A stretch of DNA of 64,000 nucleotides from Coemansia sp. RSA 487 (taxonomy: Eukaryota; Kickxellomycota; Kickxellomycetes; Kickxellales; Kickxellaceae): the NCBI GenBank assembly GCA_027577595.1, contig JANBRJ010000078.1:1-64000 (forward strand), written 5' to 3'. Each line of letters begins with the position of its first letter. The stretch's first letter is position 1. Below, piece after piece: positions 31,201 through 39,856 of this stretch. The notes below the pieces were generated by a model. That model did not search any database. It saw only the letters and a program-made list of their open reading frames with translations, and was not told where the DNA came from. Both the position numbers and the translations under genes were made by a program.

Positions 31201-32410
31201 CACCGTGCGCTTCACGGTGCCTGCAGAGTGCCTGCCACACGTGGTTGGTCGCGCAGGAGCAAACATCAACGAGATCAAAGACGACAGCAACACGCGCATC
31301 AACTTTGGCGACGCGCTTGACGGGCGTGTCGAGGCCACCGTTGTCGGCACACGCGCTGGCGTGCGGCTGGCGCGCGAGGCCATCGAGGCTGTGGTCGCCG
31401 AGCACGAGGCGCAGGTTGATGTTGTTGTTCAGGTGCCTGTGCGCCACCATCGCTTCCTGATCGGGTCGCAGGGCTCGCGCGTGCGGGAGCTTGTTCAGAG
31501 CGCTGGCGGAAACCCCGACGCTACAACCGGCGCTTCGGCGTGCCGCGTGCAATTCCCGCGTGCCTCTGAAAACTCCGACTCTATTCGCATCAGGGGTGAC
31601 CGCTCCATTGTCGAGGCTGTGCGCGAGCGCCTTGAGCAGCTTGTTGCCGAGCGCGAACGTATGACTACCGTTGCTGTTAGCATCCCGATCTCACAGCACG
31701 CTTTCGTCATCGGTCGTGGCGGTGCTCACCTCAAGCAGCTCCAGGACGAGCACTCTGTCGAGATCCACTTCCGCTCGCGGGGGCCTTCTCGTGTCGAGCC
31801 TTCCAGCGAGGGCACGGATCCTAGCACCGTACGCATTACCGGTCTTCCGGAGAACTGCGACGCATGCAAGACTGCTCTGCTTGCGCTTGTGCGCGACGAG
31901 GCGCGCCTTTCTGTACCACTGGCCATTCACCAGCGCCTCGGCGGCCGCACAGGCATGCTCTGGCGCCGCATGCGCAACGAGTTTGACGTCCAAGTCGACG
32001 CTGCGAGTGTCGACAAGGCACCGCCGAGCCGCATTGACGAATCCACCGACACATCTGCCGATACTGACGTTGTTTTCAACGATCCCACTGCTCGTCTTGC
32101 AGGGCTTAGCGCAGAATGGGTGCTGCGTGGCGAAAAGACCAAGCTTGCAAGCGCGCTCGATCTGATCAATGCCCAGATCAAGGCTGCCGAACACACCACT
32201 GAAGCACGCGTGCGATTGGAGCAGCGATTCCATAAGCTTGTTATCGGCAAGCAGGGCGCCAACATTGCCCGCATTCGCGAGGCTTCTGGCTGCGAAATTA
32301 CCGTTCCCAAGCGTGGAAGCAGCTCGCAGTGGATTGTGGTTACTGGTGACCGTACTGGTGCTGACCACGCTATTGAGATGATTCGTGAGAGCATCGATGA
32401 GCGTGATTAA
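28247..32410 (+). CDS. SCP160: multi-KH RNA-binding protein, vigilin/Scp160
   Basis: A 1387-residue vigilin orthologue. Scp160 binds mRNA on ER and free polysomes and affects translation and mRNA localisation. The N-terminal 270 residues are low-complexity Ala/Ser. The rest is a chain of KH domains. Clear GxxG loops include GVRGRTLQ, GKNGETLQ, GSGGQTLS, GRGGDNIK, GTGGRYVK, GRAGANIN, GSQGSRVR, GRGGAHLK and, near the end, GKQGANIA. Several domains between them lack a clear GxxG, as in yeast Scp160. A segment with ELFPSLSSTAPP precedes the first KH. The start MSDLSPAAQ at 28247 is the first ATG. No intron is needed. Confidence 0.93.
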   Translation: MSDLSPAAQFAAAAAAAASASASAATVTPTEVAESDASSTVTTSIDKAVSEFPPVSPSTNASTAAAATAAGYAASVAAVVASKPADAPEPAVSDTMATSSAAVFGSSFVSAASMVTDAVTGLSVANVPPPSTNAAPATTENIAPLPEKSAADESHVSAAAMFESAVDSAVSSNFGDSEDVPAEKRAVATPKTRKPIDLADEELFPSLSSTAPPRPAPASWGARSGSAAASASGGGGRASGLSSAAVPGPQSMAQQLKLNQTTEIIDLPMMQDSVADTARKIMERTKTRIEISHNKVLKTSTYLITGKPDNVARAKREVCSKLSPRITKILQIPASVRAQVVGVRGRTLQTIQTQTGTVIALPKMATKSMHGDGDDDIFALADISITGDSIGVHSAIAQIEELVDKRTTKRAMRLADIPREAYALLVGKNGETLQVFQQAHPGVRMRIPGPLATGEVICVAGERSAVQAAAADLQTAALTLIDKSQIVTVAIPKRQHQFIVGSGGQTLSEIMRASGCHVSIPPPRSASDQIVVRGPESSLVQALGLVMAKANSAVVETVDPTAIHTYGRPLLYVNRALQYFHNRNRFRRIESEHGVVLRVPSVAAAAAATSPNAVLIEIQGKDAQSVAAARDAVSALFVAFPPYHFNSIDVEPHLFPLLAGRDGANTARLQAARSVYTLFPSDPSSHAVLVVYEGFNPDIDRIVDASTREGATRDLLRKTLEEFRTTIQSDDSHTTRTTKIPPALQRTLCKESEIGAILKAANAQDVVVRFGSATLAQAEPESTRTVLPRNAKLEEDDVEVKGLAHSVDAVVSALAARIKDHEEYQRLHSFTGEVAVPQQQMARVIGRGGDNIKRMRDAHDVTIDITDGTGSGPGAVHVRGTREGVSAAVAELQEFVERMADQTSDTVTVPAAIHKSLIGTGGRYVKKLEDKYAVRIQFPSARRDAGDDSPALSADEIRIRGGRKGVEGAKAELLELAAYEAEHNHTVRFTVPAECLPHVVGRAGANINEIKDDSNTRINFGDALDGRVEATVVGTRAGVRLAREAIEAVVAEHEAQVDVVVQVPVRHHRFLIGSQGSRVRELVQSAGGNPDATTGASACRVQFPRASENSDSIRIRGDRSIVEAVRERLEQLVAERERMTTVAVSIPISQHAFVIGRGGAHLKQLQDEHSVEIHFRSRGPSRVEPSSEGTDPSTVRITGLPENCDACKTALLALVRDEARLSVPLAIHQRLGGRTGMLWRRMRNEFDVQVDAASVDKAPPSRIDESTDTSADTDVVFNDPTARLAGLSAEWVLRGEKTKLASALDLINAQIKAAEHTTEARVRLEQRFHKLVIGKQGANIARIREASGCEITVPKRGSSSQWIVVTGDRTGADHAIEMIRESIDERD

Positions 32411-33166
32411 CCAACAGCCCTTTCCCTTTTTAGCCTATATTATTATCTTTCGATGACTCTTGCTTCAATCGCTAGCTATCCTAACCGCAGACTGTAATTG
32501 ATGCCTGGTGTTGTTGGTCAGCAACAGAGCAAACCGACTTGGACACACCCTTGTTCAGCCTTTTGTGTTGGAATGTACGCTGCTTAAAGAAGCTCTAACT
32601 TGCAAATCCAGCCAATGACAGGCCGTCATAGCAATTCCACAAACAGTATAGCTATTTCACGTATAAGGCATATTTTGACAGGTCCCACCACTGCTATCCG
32701 GTAAGGAAACCAAAAGCAAACATTTAGAGGATAACTACAGCATTAAATTTTATTAATAAAGAGAAGAGAAAATGCCTCTGGGAAACGCAAAGCTGCTATA
32801 TTTTTTGTATGGGAGCGGCTTCTGAAATGTGGTTCAGCATTGTCATAATTAAACTCCGTCTTAGTACTCTGATCAAGCCAACCTTGATTCAGCATATTGT
32901 AAAGGATTTGGTAGTCTTGCCCTTTGTATAAACTGTACGTGCCTTTATTTCGGATTTTCTGTCAATTAAGGACGCTGCGTTTGATACAATATTTTGGCTT
33001 CAATCGTTTTTCATTAAACATTCCTAAAATGTGCAAATAAATGCATCCCATCCATGGTAAATTAGGATATGGCCAATATGATGATTTATACTACGCAAAT
33101 GAGAGAAAGTTAGAAAAGAGAAAATTGAAGAGATGGATAATGAAATCAATATGATGAAAGAGAAAT
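32411..33166. other. AT-rich intergenic region
   Basis: AT-rich spacer after SCP160. No coding frame or RNA gene was recognised. Confidence 0.5.
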
Positions 33167-33514
33167 TTATTTATCAAGAGGCACGTGCAGCTCCTCAAAC
33201 CTGTCCAAGAGGTATTGGGTTCTAATCCCGCGAGGCCTATAATATGGTACTGCCCTGAGCACTGGCAGCCTTTCCAAAAGACTATCACTGCGAATACAAA
33301 TGTTTTGCGTGGTTGTAGCATCTGTTGCTGAGGATCCGCCAAATATAGCATCCATGCTAGTTCCGGCGTCGCAGATTGTCCTGGCTAATACACTCAAGTT
33401 CACCAGTAAATCGTTGGTGCAATTGCTGCTGTTATCGAATTCCTCTTCTGTTGCAAGGTCGACCTTATCTATCCCAAGTTTAAAGCTAGCCTCCTCCAGT
33501 ATGACAATTGAGCG
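33167..33514 (-). other. unidentified coding-like frame, possible last exon
   Basis: The minus strand is open for 115 codons ending in TAA. It has protein-like composition, with segments such as IVILEEASFKLGIDKVDLA and SDSLLERLPVLRAVPYY. The open frame begins after a TGA with no ATG near its start, so it looks like the last exon of a gene or a remnant. AT-rich sequence upstream on the minus strand shows no clear partner exon. The family is not recognised. It lies downstream of, and on the same strand as, the F-box-like gene, but has no similarity to it that I can see. Confidence 0.35.
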
Positions 33515-33978
33515 TCACACCATCGTAACTTTCTTATATCTTTACAGTTTTTCTTTCATTGATTTTTAGTCGTATATTCATCATTCTGTCAATACAAGTT
33601 GACAAGCCACTTCTTCAGAAATTTAAACGCTGATTGAAAAATGACAGAGTAATCGTAATATGAGCAAGCTTGCATATACAAAACATGGGTAGTTGAATTA
33701 TTATGTTGTAACCAGCAAAATCATATTCGTTCCTCTTGATTTATAGAATTGCTAGCTCACCTTGATTTTGTGGGCTTTGTTCCAACGCTCGGCCCGAAAA
33801 TATAGACTTGCAACCTATAAATAAAAAAGTATCTTAACACTTTGTTGATAATATTTTTGAATTAAGTAGATCCTTAACAGCTCACGGTTTCCCCATGTGT
33901 GATTTGGTTTAACTAAATCTTAAATACGCGAAATAAATAGCAGAGATAAATGAATTTTATCAGCTGTTGCCGAATATC
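33515..33978. other. AT-rich intergenic region
   Basis: AT-rich DNA downstream of the minus-strand F-box-like gene. No exon that would join the frame at 33167-33514 could be defined. Confidence 0.4.
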
Positions 33979-35670
33979 CTACTCGTTATATAATAGCCGT
34001 CTTATTTTGTCGGCATAATTGTCGTATAAACCACTGTCCAGAGCTTTACGTAGCTCATTATCATAGACACTAGTCTGGCTAAAGTACACATTGACGAATA
34101 TAAATCTGGGACATAGAACTGCTAGCGCTATTGCTGAAATTGCTAAAGACTCCGTTGAAATATCAGGTGAAAGACGCATATGCCAAAATCGAAGTTGACA
34201 GTTAAGCGGATAGTAACAAGCGTAGAGACTATCAGTAATTGTTCTGCTTTGCATTATTCTCAGCTCAGGGTCAGCTTCTCTGATGCGGCAAGTAAAATCC
34301 GTCATATTTGGAAAGAGTTTAACAATATTAAGCATCTCAAGCAGGTTTAGCGCAGTTACGTCAAGAGTGAAGATTCGGATATCCTCTGCGTAAGAACACG
34401 AGCGAACGGCATCGATGAGATACTGATATGAATCCTTGGCGAGTATAGATAGAATCTGCGTCGCTGGAGAAATAATACCAATGACAAACTCAATAAAATC
34501 CTTAACAGAAAACCCCATATGAGATCCAGGCATATGTTGTATGGAAAGGTTGCGGAGCTTTGGGTATTTTTCTTTTGAAAACACTTTGTATTTTTGAAGC
34601 ATACGGACGGTATCAGCGTCAAGTTCAATATCCAAGTGTTCTAAGGTGTCGCTGTTTCCTCTAAATAGCGTATCGTCTGAGAATATGTAGTCGGTGTATA
34701 GTCTAAGGTACTGTAGTACCGGAAACGGGGCTATTGACTTGTCCACTTTGATTTTACCATCGTCTCCAGAGCCACCAAGAATCTCCAGCTCTGTAAGTTC
34801 TGGATATACCTTCCAGCAGCCATCGTCACGATAAACAAGATGTTTGAAAATTTCACTACCCTGATCCTCAATAACCAATGATTCCAATGTAGCTGCCGAT
34901 TTTCTTACAATCTTGTGAGAAAATTCATTATCGTAAGGGTGGTCGGAACTGATGCGAGAAAGTTCAGGGATATATTGCTCGAATAATCTTTCGTTAGCTA
35001 TGTAACTGGGACATGAGACATAGCTCCTAAACTCAGCTTTTCTAAAAAGGATTGAGAGAAACAGGCCAGCATCCCATTCGTTGGATAATAAAGTTTGAGG
35101 GCTTGTCGAAAACTTTGTGTCATAACAAAACCAGAATTCGGCCTTTTGAAGATTCGATAACGATAGTCTCATGCGCTGTGCAATCCAGTTGAAATATCTG
35201 TCCTCGTCTGCACTTCTGGTAACAACTGTCTTCTTTACACTGTTTGTTATGCGAAAGTGCAATGATCGAGCTTTGGGGAATACGAGATCTTCTGGCCAGA
35301 TCTGATCGAGCGTCTGGAACTTCTCGTCATTCAGCTGGTCGACTATGTCGTCAATTACAATATTGACTTTTTTAACATAGGGAACAAGCTCTGCACGCTT
35401 TTTCGTGATACTGTACGATACGTGCGTAGAAGCGAATTCACTTTTGTCAATATGTGCTGCCAAGGCCAAGGTCGCTTCTCCATAGAGATACTCAAGCGCA
35501 AGTATCCTCCAAGAATAGCTAACGTCGTGGAGCACATGCCATCTCTCTTTCGTCTTTTTGTCCTTCGAATTTGTATATTCGCGAAGACGATAGCTTGGAC
35601 TAACGCAGTAGCTAACAATTGTTTCAGCGATATGAAGTGGTAGTTTTTTGAATGGAGACAAAGCAGGCAT
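33979..35670 (-). CDS. F-box-like / leucine-rich-repeat protein of Kickxellales type
   Basis: A 563-residue soluble protein. The start MPALSPFKKLPLHIAETIV matches the N-terminal F-box-like helix (SPF-x-x-LP-x-x-V) that opens a very large family of uncharacterised Kickxellales proteins, as I recall it. Irregular leucine-rich repeats follow, for example LTELEILGG, LQYLRLYTDYIF, LEHLDIELD and LRNLSIQHM (about residues 300-400). F-box/LRR proteins often act as substrate receptors of SCF ubiquitin ligases, but no function is known for this family. Its GC content is lower than that of neighbouring housekeeping genes. The ATG at 35670 fits the family start; upstream codons begin at TTG. The left end of the Fanzor transposon lies about 108 bases upstream. 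Confidence 0.65.
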   Translation of the reverse strand: MPALSPFKKLPLHIAETIVSYCVSPSYRLREYTNSKDKKTKERWHVLHDVSYSWRILALEYLYGEATLALAAHIDKSEFASTHVSYSITKKRAELVPYVKKVNIVIDDIVDQLNDEKFQTLDQIWPEDLVFPKARSLHFRITNSVKKTVVTRSADEDRYFNWIAQRMRLSLSNLQKAEFWFCYDTKFSTSPQTLLSNEWDAGLFLSILFRKAEFRSYVSCPSYIANERLFEQYIPELSRISSDHPYDNEFSHKIVRKSAATLESLVIEDQGSEIFKHLVYRDDGCWKVYPELTELEILGGSGDDGKIKVDKSIAPFPVLQYLRLYTDYIFSDDTLFRGNSDTLEHLDIELDADTVRMLQKYKVFSKEKYPKLRNLSIQHMPGSHMGFSVKDFIEFVIGIISPATQILSILAKDSYQYLIDAVRSCSYAEDIRIFTLDVTALNLLEMLNIVKLFPNMTDFTCRIREADPELRIMQSRTITDSLYACYYPLNCQLRFWHMRLSPDISTESLAISAIALAVLCPRFIFVNVYFSQTSVYDNELRKALDSGLYDNYADKIRRLLYNE

Positions 35671-35777
35671 AATTACAGCTGAAGTGAAATCTATATATAA
35701 ATTGGAAAGAGCTGGAAATGGAAAAGCTAAACAACAGCGCATAAGTTGGAGGGAACCTCCCATGCACAACTGACATG

Positions 35778-35884
35778 CAGTGTTTTGCAAAACTAATTAC
35801 ATCAAACAGATGTATACGCGGCGAATGGTGAAAGATTTGCGGTGGCAATAATGCATCTTGCATTTCGAGAAAAAGTCACTTACG
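35778..35884 (+). repeat. left terminal inverted repeat
   Basis: Starts CAGTGTTTTGCAAA and pairs with the reverse complement of 39603-39710, which starts CTGTGTTTTGCAAA. Shared blocks include AATGGTGAAAG, TTGCGGTGGCAATAA and GAAAAAGTC, in the same order and spacing with one single-base gap. Beyond about 35885 the match weakens. Confidence 0.85.
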
Positions 35885-36076
35885 TCAGCTGGCGTTATAC
35901 TTGCGCTTGGAAGCAAGAGGCGCAAACGGAGCTTTGTGGAGAAGGCTGTCCTGCTACACACCTATTATTTTACACTAAAACAGATTGGCTTCTTGGTCAC
36001 TGTCTGTGCTTTCAATGTGGTTAGTTAATATTGGCCCTAATAAAACCTAGCAATATGAAGAAATACTGCCACTACC

Positions 36077-36656
36077 TTGAACAAGAACAACAACCAAGCC
36101 ATGCACTCTTTGCCAGACGTAAACATATTGGAAGAAGACCGTCACTCAAATAAAGAGCCAGAGAACATGTTTGCATGCATGCGCATGTTGATGGATGCTT
36201 CATTGAGAAAGCCTCAAGCCGTTTCTGCTGCCAAAAAGAGAAAAGCCAATGGCAACGAGATCAGGATTAGTGGGCGTGTTGGCACACGAACAGAGCACTT
36301 GCTGGCCTACATTTCAAATGCAATCGATGTACTGAGTGGCAAAGAGTATGAAAAGCTACCATCTTGTGCTGGACAATGCTCCAATCCATACGCCATTAGC
36401 CATTCGAGACCTAATATAAAACAGACGATACAAGCGCCTATATCTGCCTCCATACTCACCCTTTCTATATCCCATTGAGGAGCTTTGGTTCAAGGTAAAA
36501 TCGGGGTTGCACAGAACAGCGCTTATAGCAAAAGTCAGACTCAGTGATAGAATATGCAAGGCAGCCAACAAAGTGACAACATCAGACTGCCAAGGCTACA
36601 TCAGACATTTCATGGCATTCTTCTCTCGCTGCAAAGACGGAGAAACAAATCTTTAA
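36077..36656 (+). pseudogene. decayed Tc1/mariner-like transposase, C-terminal half
   Basis: The plus strand reads through the second half of an IS630/Tc1-type transposase in two frames. The first frame covers KKRKANGNEIRISGRVGTRT and HLLAYISNAIDVL. The frame then shifts near 36345 to SYHLVLDNAPIHTP, with the second catalytic aspartate at 36372-36374. After a TAA it continues as LYLPPYSPFLYPIEELWFK, with the third catalytic residue, and ends CKDGETNL plus stop at 36654. The first catalytic region (DEAGF) is missing between the left repeat and 36077. It is inactive. The family's ending (YLPPYSP-x-x-NPIEE-x-W) makes the assignment secure. Confidence 0.85.
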
Positions 36657-36660
36657 ATCT

Positions 36661-37200
36661 CCTTTTTTGACAAACAAAGCTTGTACTCAATCCTCTGATT
36701 GCTGTGGATAGTTTGAAACCCCCTTCCTTCAGTTAAAATAGCCAACGTTTCCGATTTTCTTTTGTAACTGTGATAACGATTAGGCTTGAGGCAATCATAT
36801 TTCAATGGTGGGTTGGCAACTCGCATGTTGGAACAATCGTATTGTTGGAAAGCATATATCATATGCTTCCAAATTACCTAGTTCAATTGTTGTGGTGTTT
36901 GTACGGCTATAAAAGTCAGGCTGTGTATGAAAAATAAAGACGAGGAACTTTAGCTCCGTCTGCTCTCTTGATATTCTTGTGAAAAGTGATATATCAGTAT
37001 CACAAGTGTTCCCAAGCAAGCTAAAGAACGAAAAGAGAATGTGTGCCTGGTTAGGAAAGACAGCGTGAGGGCGCTTGTTTTCCTTTTCGCTTTTGTTTCT
37101 CCTTGGATTTCATTTGACATTTTATTTCTAGTGGTAACGCCAAATACACCTTTCAGTGCATATATTATATTATCTGCTCTTGTTTGCTCACCCATCACCA
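36661..37200 (+). promoter_or_regulatory. Fanzor upstream region with TATA-like box and hairpin
   Basis: Non-coding sequence between the transposase remnant and the Fanzor start. A near-perfect palindrome at 36845-36872 (TTGGAAAGCATAT, three-base loop, ATATGCTTCCAA) could form a hairpin. TATAAAAG at 36907-36914 would be a suitable TATA box, about 290 bases before the ATG. A T-rich tract follows around 37075-37135. Promoter function is inferred. Confidence 0.4.
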
Positions 37201-39404
37201 ATGGGCAACGAGAATACATCAGACACAGGGACACGCGTTATAAAGTGCCCCCTAGAATCCTTGGCGAATGACAGAAATGACATTACCAAGGTAAACGACT
37301 ATGTTGTAGTAGCCAACACAGCTTCTGCACACATGTATGGGCTAGCTCGGTGGATATTTGTCCATGAGCTGGCTACTCACAAGCAGTTCGATCCCTCTGT
37401 GTACCTGGAAAAGAGGTTTTTTGGTGGGGTATTCCTGCACCTCACCAAGCGGAAAGCCAGGCCGAATGTCAAGGCTGAAATCCAGGAGTACAGGAGGGTC
37501 ATACGCAAGCACCTGGATGCGTACAAGGAGGCTGCTGGCATCACAGAGTTTGATATAGTCAACCCAAACCAGACAGCACAGTTCGAGGCAGCAAGAGTTT
37601 ACACTGCGTATGTAAATAATATACAGACCAAGTTTGGTCAGTACCTTCGGCATGCAGTAAATGTTTTGCTGAAAACTCGGGAGCGCAAGAGGGACCTTGA
37701 GGATGCAATGAAGGGCAGAACAACGGATGAGATAAAGGAAGTGTATGAAGACCAGATTTGGAAGCCTGGGTTGGAGTTGAAAGAGGCGATAAAGCACCGC
37801 AATACTGTTCTTCCAGTTATCACTGTGGGCGACAAGAACATCGGGGACATGCTTGAACCTGTGTTGACAGCATACGACAACGACTACGAGTTTGAGGAGG
37901 AAGGCATTTATTACGATATCAAAGCGCATCCAAAAAAGCACTTCAAAGCATTCTGCTGCTTGGCAGTGCTTCTTGAGATGAACGACTACAAATCTTTCCA
38001 GTGTTCCCCATTGCGGAAGTCGTTTGTGCCGGTGCACATCGAGATTGACACCGTGGTATTATGTCGAAGCATAATAGGCTGGAGCTATAACGCGAAGTCC
38101 CCCATTGAAAGCTATTGGTATAGATTTCTCAACGAAAAATCGAGGGTGCTACGGATAAGAAACGGCTTCAGATTCTATGGCACAATACAGACTGACGGCG
38201 TGTCTGTGTCAGTGATCAAAAAGACCACAGCGGCAAAAGAAAAAAGCAGCAGGAAAGCGAAGAAAAGGGACACTGAGGCAAATGCTGCCATCGAGACCAG
38301 CGGAAGTGGGCTGACAGCTCCAGCTGAGAGTGCAGCTACTGGCTCATTGCCAGAGGACCAGCCCAAAAAGCCCAAGCAGCCCAAGAAGCGAGAAAAGCCA
38401 GGAGAAAAGAAGTCGGGTGGGTTCGCATATATCCACGAGCTTTCGCCAGAGCAGCTGGCCAACATGAAAAACCCAATTTTCATGGATCCGGGTCGCAAGG
38501 ACATCGTCTTCGGCATGACGGATAAGAGCACCTCTGAGGAAAAAGCACTTTTCCGATACACACGGAGCCAGAAGGCCAAAGAAACCCGGACAACCTGCTA
38601 CCGCAAGCTGAGAGAAAAGCTCAAGAAAAAGCATCCAGACAGCAACGAGATCAAGGCTGCCGAGGCTAGATTGGCTACTTTTTCGTGCACATCGATATTG
38701 CCAGATAAATATGAGCAATATGTCAGGACGCGTGCTGCTGTTTGGCCAGTGCTGAGTAGATTCTACACGAACACCATGACCACCAGCAAGAATGGGAACA
38801 GCCCTCAGCCAATTCATCGCAAGCTTCGGCAATCTGCCCACATCAAGCAGCAACAAGCCGATGAGCGGCTAGCAAAGAGGATTCGGGTGACATGCGACGA
38901 TGAAAAACCCACTGTGGTCCTAGGCAATTGGAGTGCGCCAATGGCTCACTACCATAAGCCTATACGGGGGGTCGGATTCCGGCGAATTCTGAGGAAGAAA
39001 GGGTGCCAAGTCTATCTTGTTGGCGAATTCAGAACGTCAAAGGCTTGCCCAAACTGCCTCACTGGCACTCTCAAGAAGTTCATGAAAGTACCCAACCCCC
39101 GCCCCTACCAACGGAATAAGATGAAAGAAGTCCTCTGCCACGGTCTCCTTAAGTGCACCAACGAACTATGTATGGGGCCGTGGAAGCGGATGGCGTTTTA
39201 ACTCCTCGTTCACGCATGTACAACCGAGACCTCGCAGCCGTTCTCAACTTTAGGCATATTTTCCATGACCTTCGCGATAACGGCGAGACTCCAGTGCGCT
39301 TTTGTCGCAGTCAGCCTGTAGCCGTTGCTACCACTGATGAGCAGCTGCCCAAGAAGAAAAGGAAGACGGCTGCGGCAAAGAAGCCGGCGAGGACGAACAA
39401 ATAA
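37201..39404 (+). CDS. Fanzor1 (eukaryotic TnpB-like RNA-guided nuclease), frame break near C-terminus
   Basis: The 0 frame codes for 666 residues (37201-39201). The N-terminal half has the Fanzor1 helical domain, with SFVPVHIEIDT and then TIQTDGVSVSV near residue 330. A Lys/Pro-rich linker follows. RuvC-I is MDPGRKDIVFG with D429. VVLGNWSAP is the usual strand before the last third. GEFRTSKACPNC carries E609, the likely relocated RuvC-II glutamate. The zinc-finger cysteines are C616, C619, C652 and C657. The final aspartate (MYNRDLAAVLNFRHI, codon at 39228) lies in the -1 frame, open 39153-39404, so one base appears lost near 39180. That tail ends with an SV40-like nuclear signal, PKKKRK, and more Lys. 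TnpB and Fanzor cut DNA guided by RNA encoded at the element's 3' end. Probably inactive unless the frame change is a sequencing error or is bypassed. Confidence 0.88.
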
Positions 39405-39434
39405 CAACCACCACGACATTCAGCCAAGGTTATA

Positions 39435-39483
39435 GCCGCGGCAAATCCTAGTTCTAGGATAGGACATGCTGTCCCTTTTGCAG
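39435..39483 (+). ncRNA. candidate Fanzor guide-RNA (fRNA/omega-RNA) scaffold segment
   Basis: Thirty bases after the Fanzor stop, two hairpins lie side by side. ATCCTAG/CTAGGAT (39445-39460) has six or seven pairs, and GGACA-TGC-TGTCC (39462-39474) has five. GCAAA (39441-39445) and TTTGC (39477-39481) can pair outside both and close a three-way junction. TnpB and Fanzor guide RNAs start near the 3' end of the nuclease gene and run toward the element end, so the place fits. The structure was found by eye, without folding energies, and could be chance. Confidence 0.35.
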
Positions 39484-39602
39484 GTAGGTGCTCAAACAAG
39501 AGCTGAAGAGATAAACATCTGCGGCTGCTTCTAGACAACAGTACTAATCATTTGTACTTTCTCGTGTTTTCCTGCTTTGCACTGACGCATATGCCATGCC
39601 TG

Positions 39603-39710
39603 CGCAAACGACTTTTTCTTGGATCGCAAAATGCGTTATTGCCACCGCAACCCTTTCACCATTCAACGCGTGCACATCTTATTTAGCGCAATTAGCTTTG
39701 CAAAACACAG
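39603..39710 (-). repeat. right terminal inverted repeat
   Basis: The reverse complement matches 35778-35884 in order and spacing (see the left repeat). Its outer edge, at 39710, is 146 bases before the PRP46 start codon, so the end of the transposon is part of that gene's upstream region. Confidence 0.85.
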
Positions 39711-39856
39711 TGTGCAACCCATACTACGCATTATTTGTGCTGACAACACTGCAAAAATATTTTAAAGAAAATAGTTACGCGAAATCATGAAATATTTAAA
39801 CACAATAGTCCTTCAAGTTTGTGTGTCATCTATATTCAATCATCAATTTTCGAATA

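Larger units (their letters stand above)
35778..39710 (+). mobile_element. Fanzor-bearing Tc1/mariner-like DNA transposon with long inverted repeats
   Basis: A 3.93 kb element bounded by inverted repeats of about 107 bases, roughly four-fifths identical by eye. Inside, in the same orientation, are the remains of an IS630/Tc1-type transposase and a nearly intact Fanzor1 gene. Fanzor1 genes are known from several eukaryotic transposon superfamilies, including mariner-like ones; in bacteria, TnpB plays the matching role in IS605/IS607 elements. No clear TA target duplication is visible at the edges, so a few outermost bases may have been lost. The element lies between the divergent F-box-like and PRP46 genes. 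With its transposase broken it cannot move by itself. Confidence 0.8.

Noticed and set aside
30074-31552. 492-codon minus-strand frame inside SCP160
   Set aside because: Antisense shadow of the KH-domain gene.
33205-33245. tRNA T-arm-like sequence GGGTTCTAATCCCG
   Set aside because: The loop does not fit TTCRANY, no acceptor or anticodon arm can be placed, and it lies in a coding-like frame.
39596-39790. 64-codon plus-strand frame downstream of Fanzor
   Set aside because: It starts inside the right inverted repeat and crosses the element's edge, so it is not a gene.
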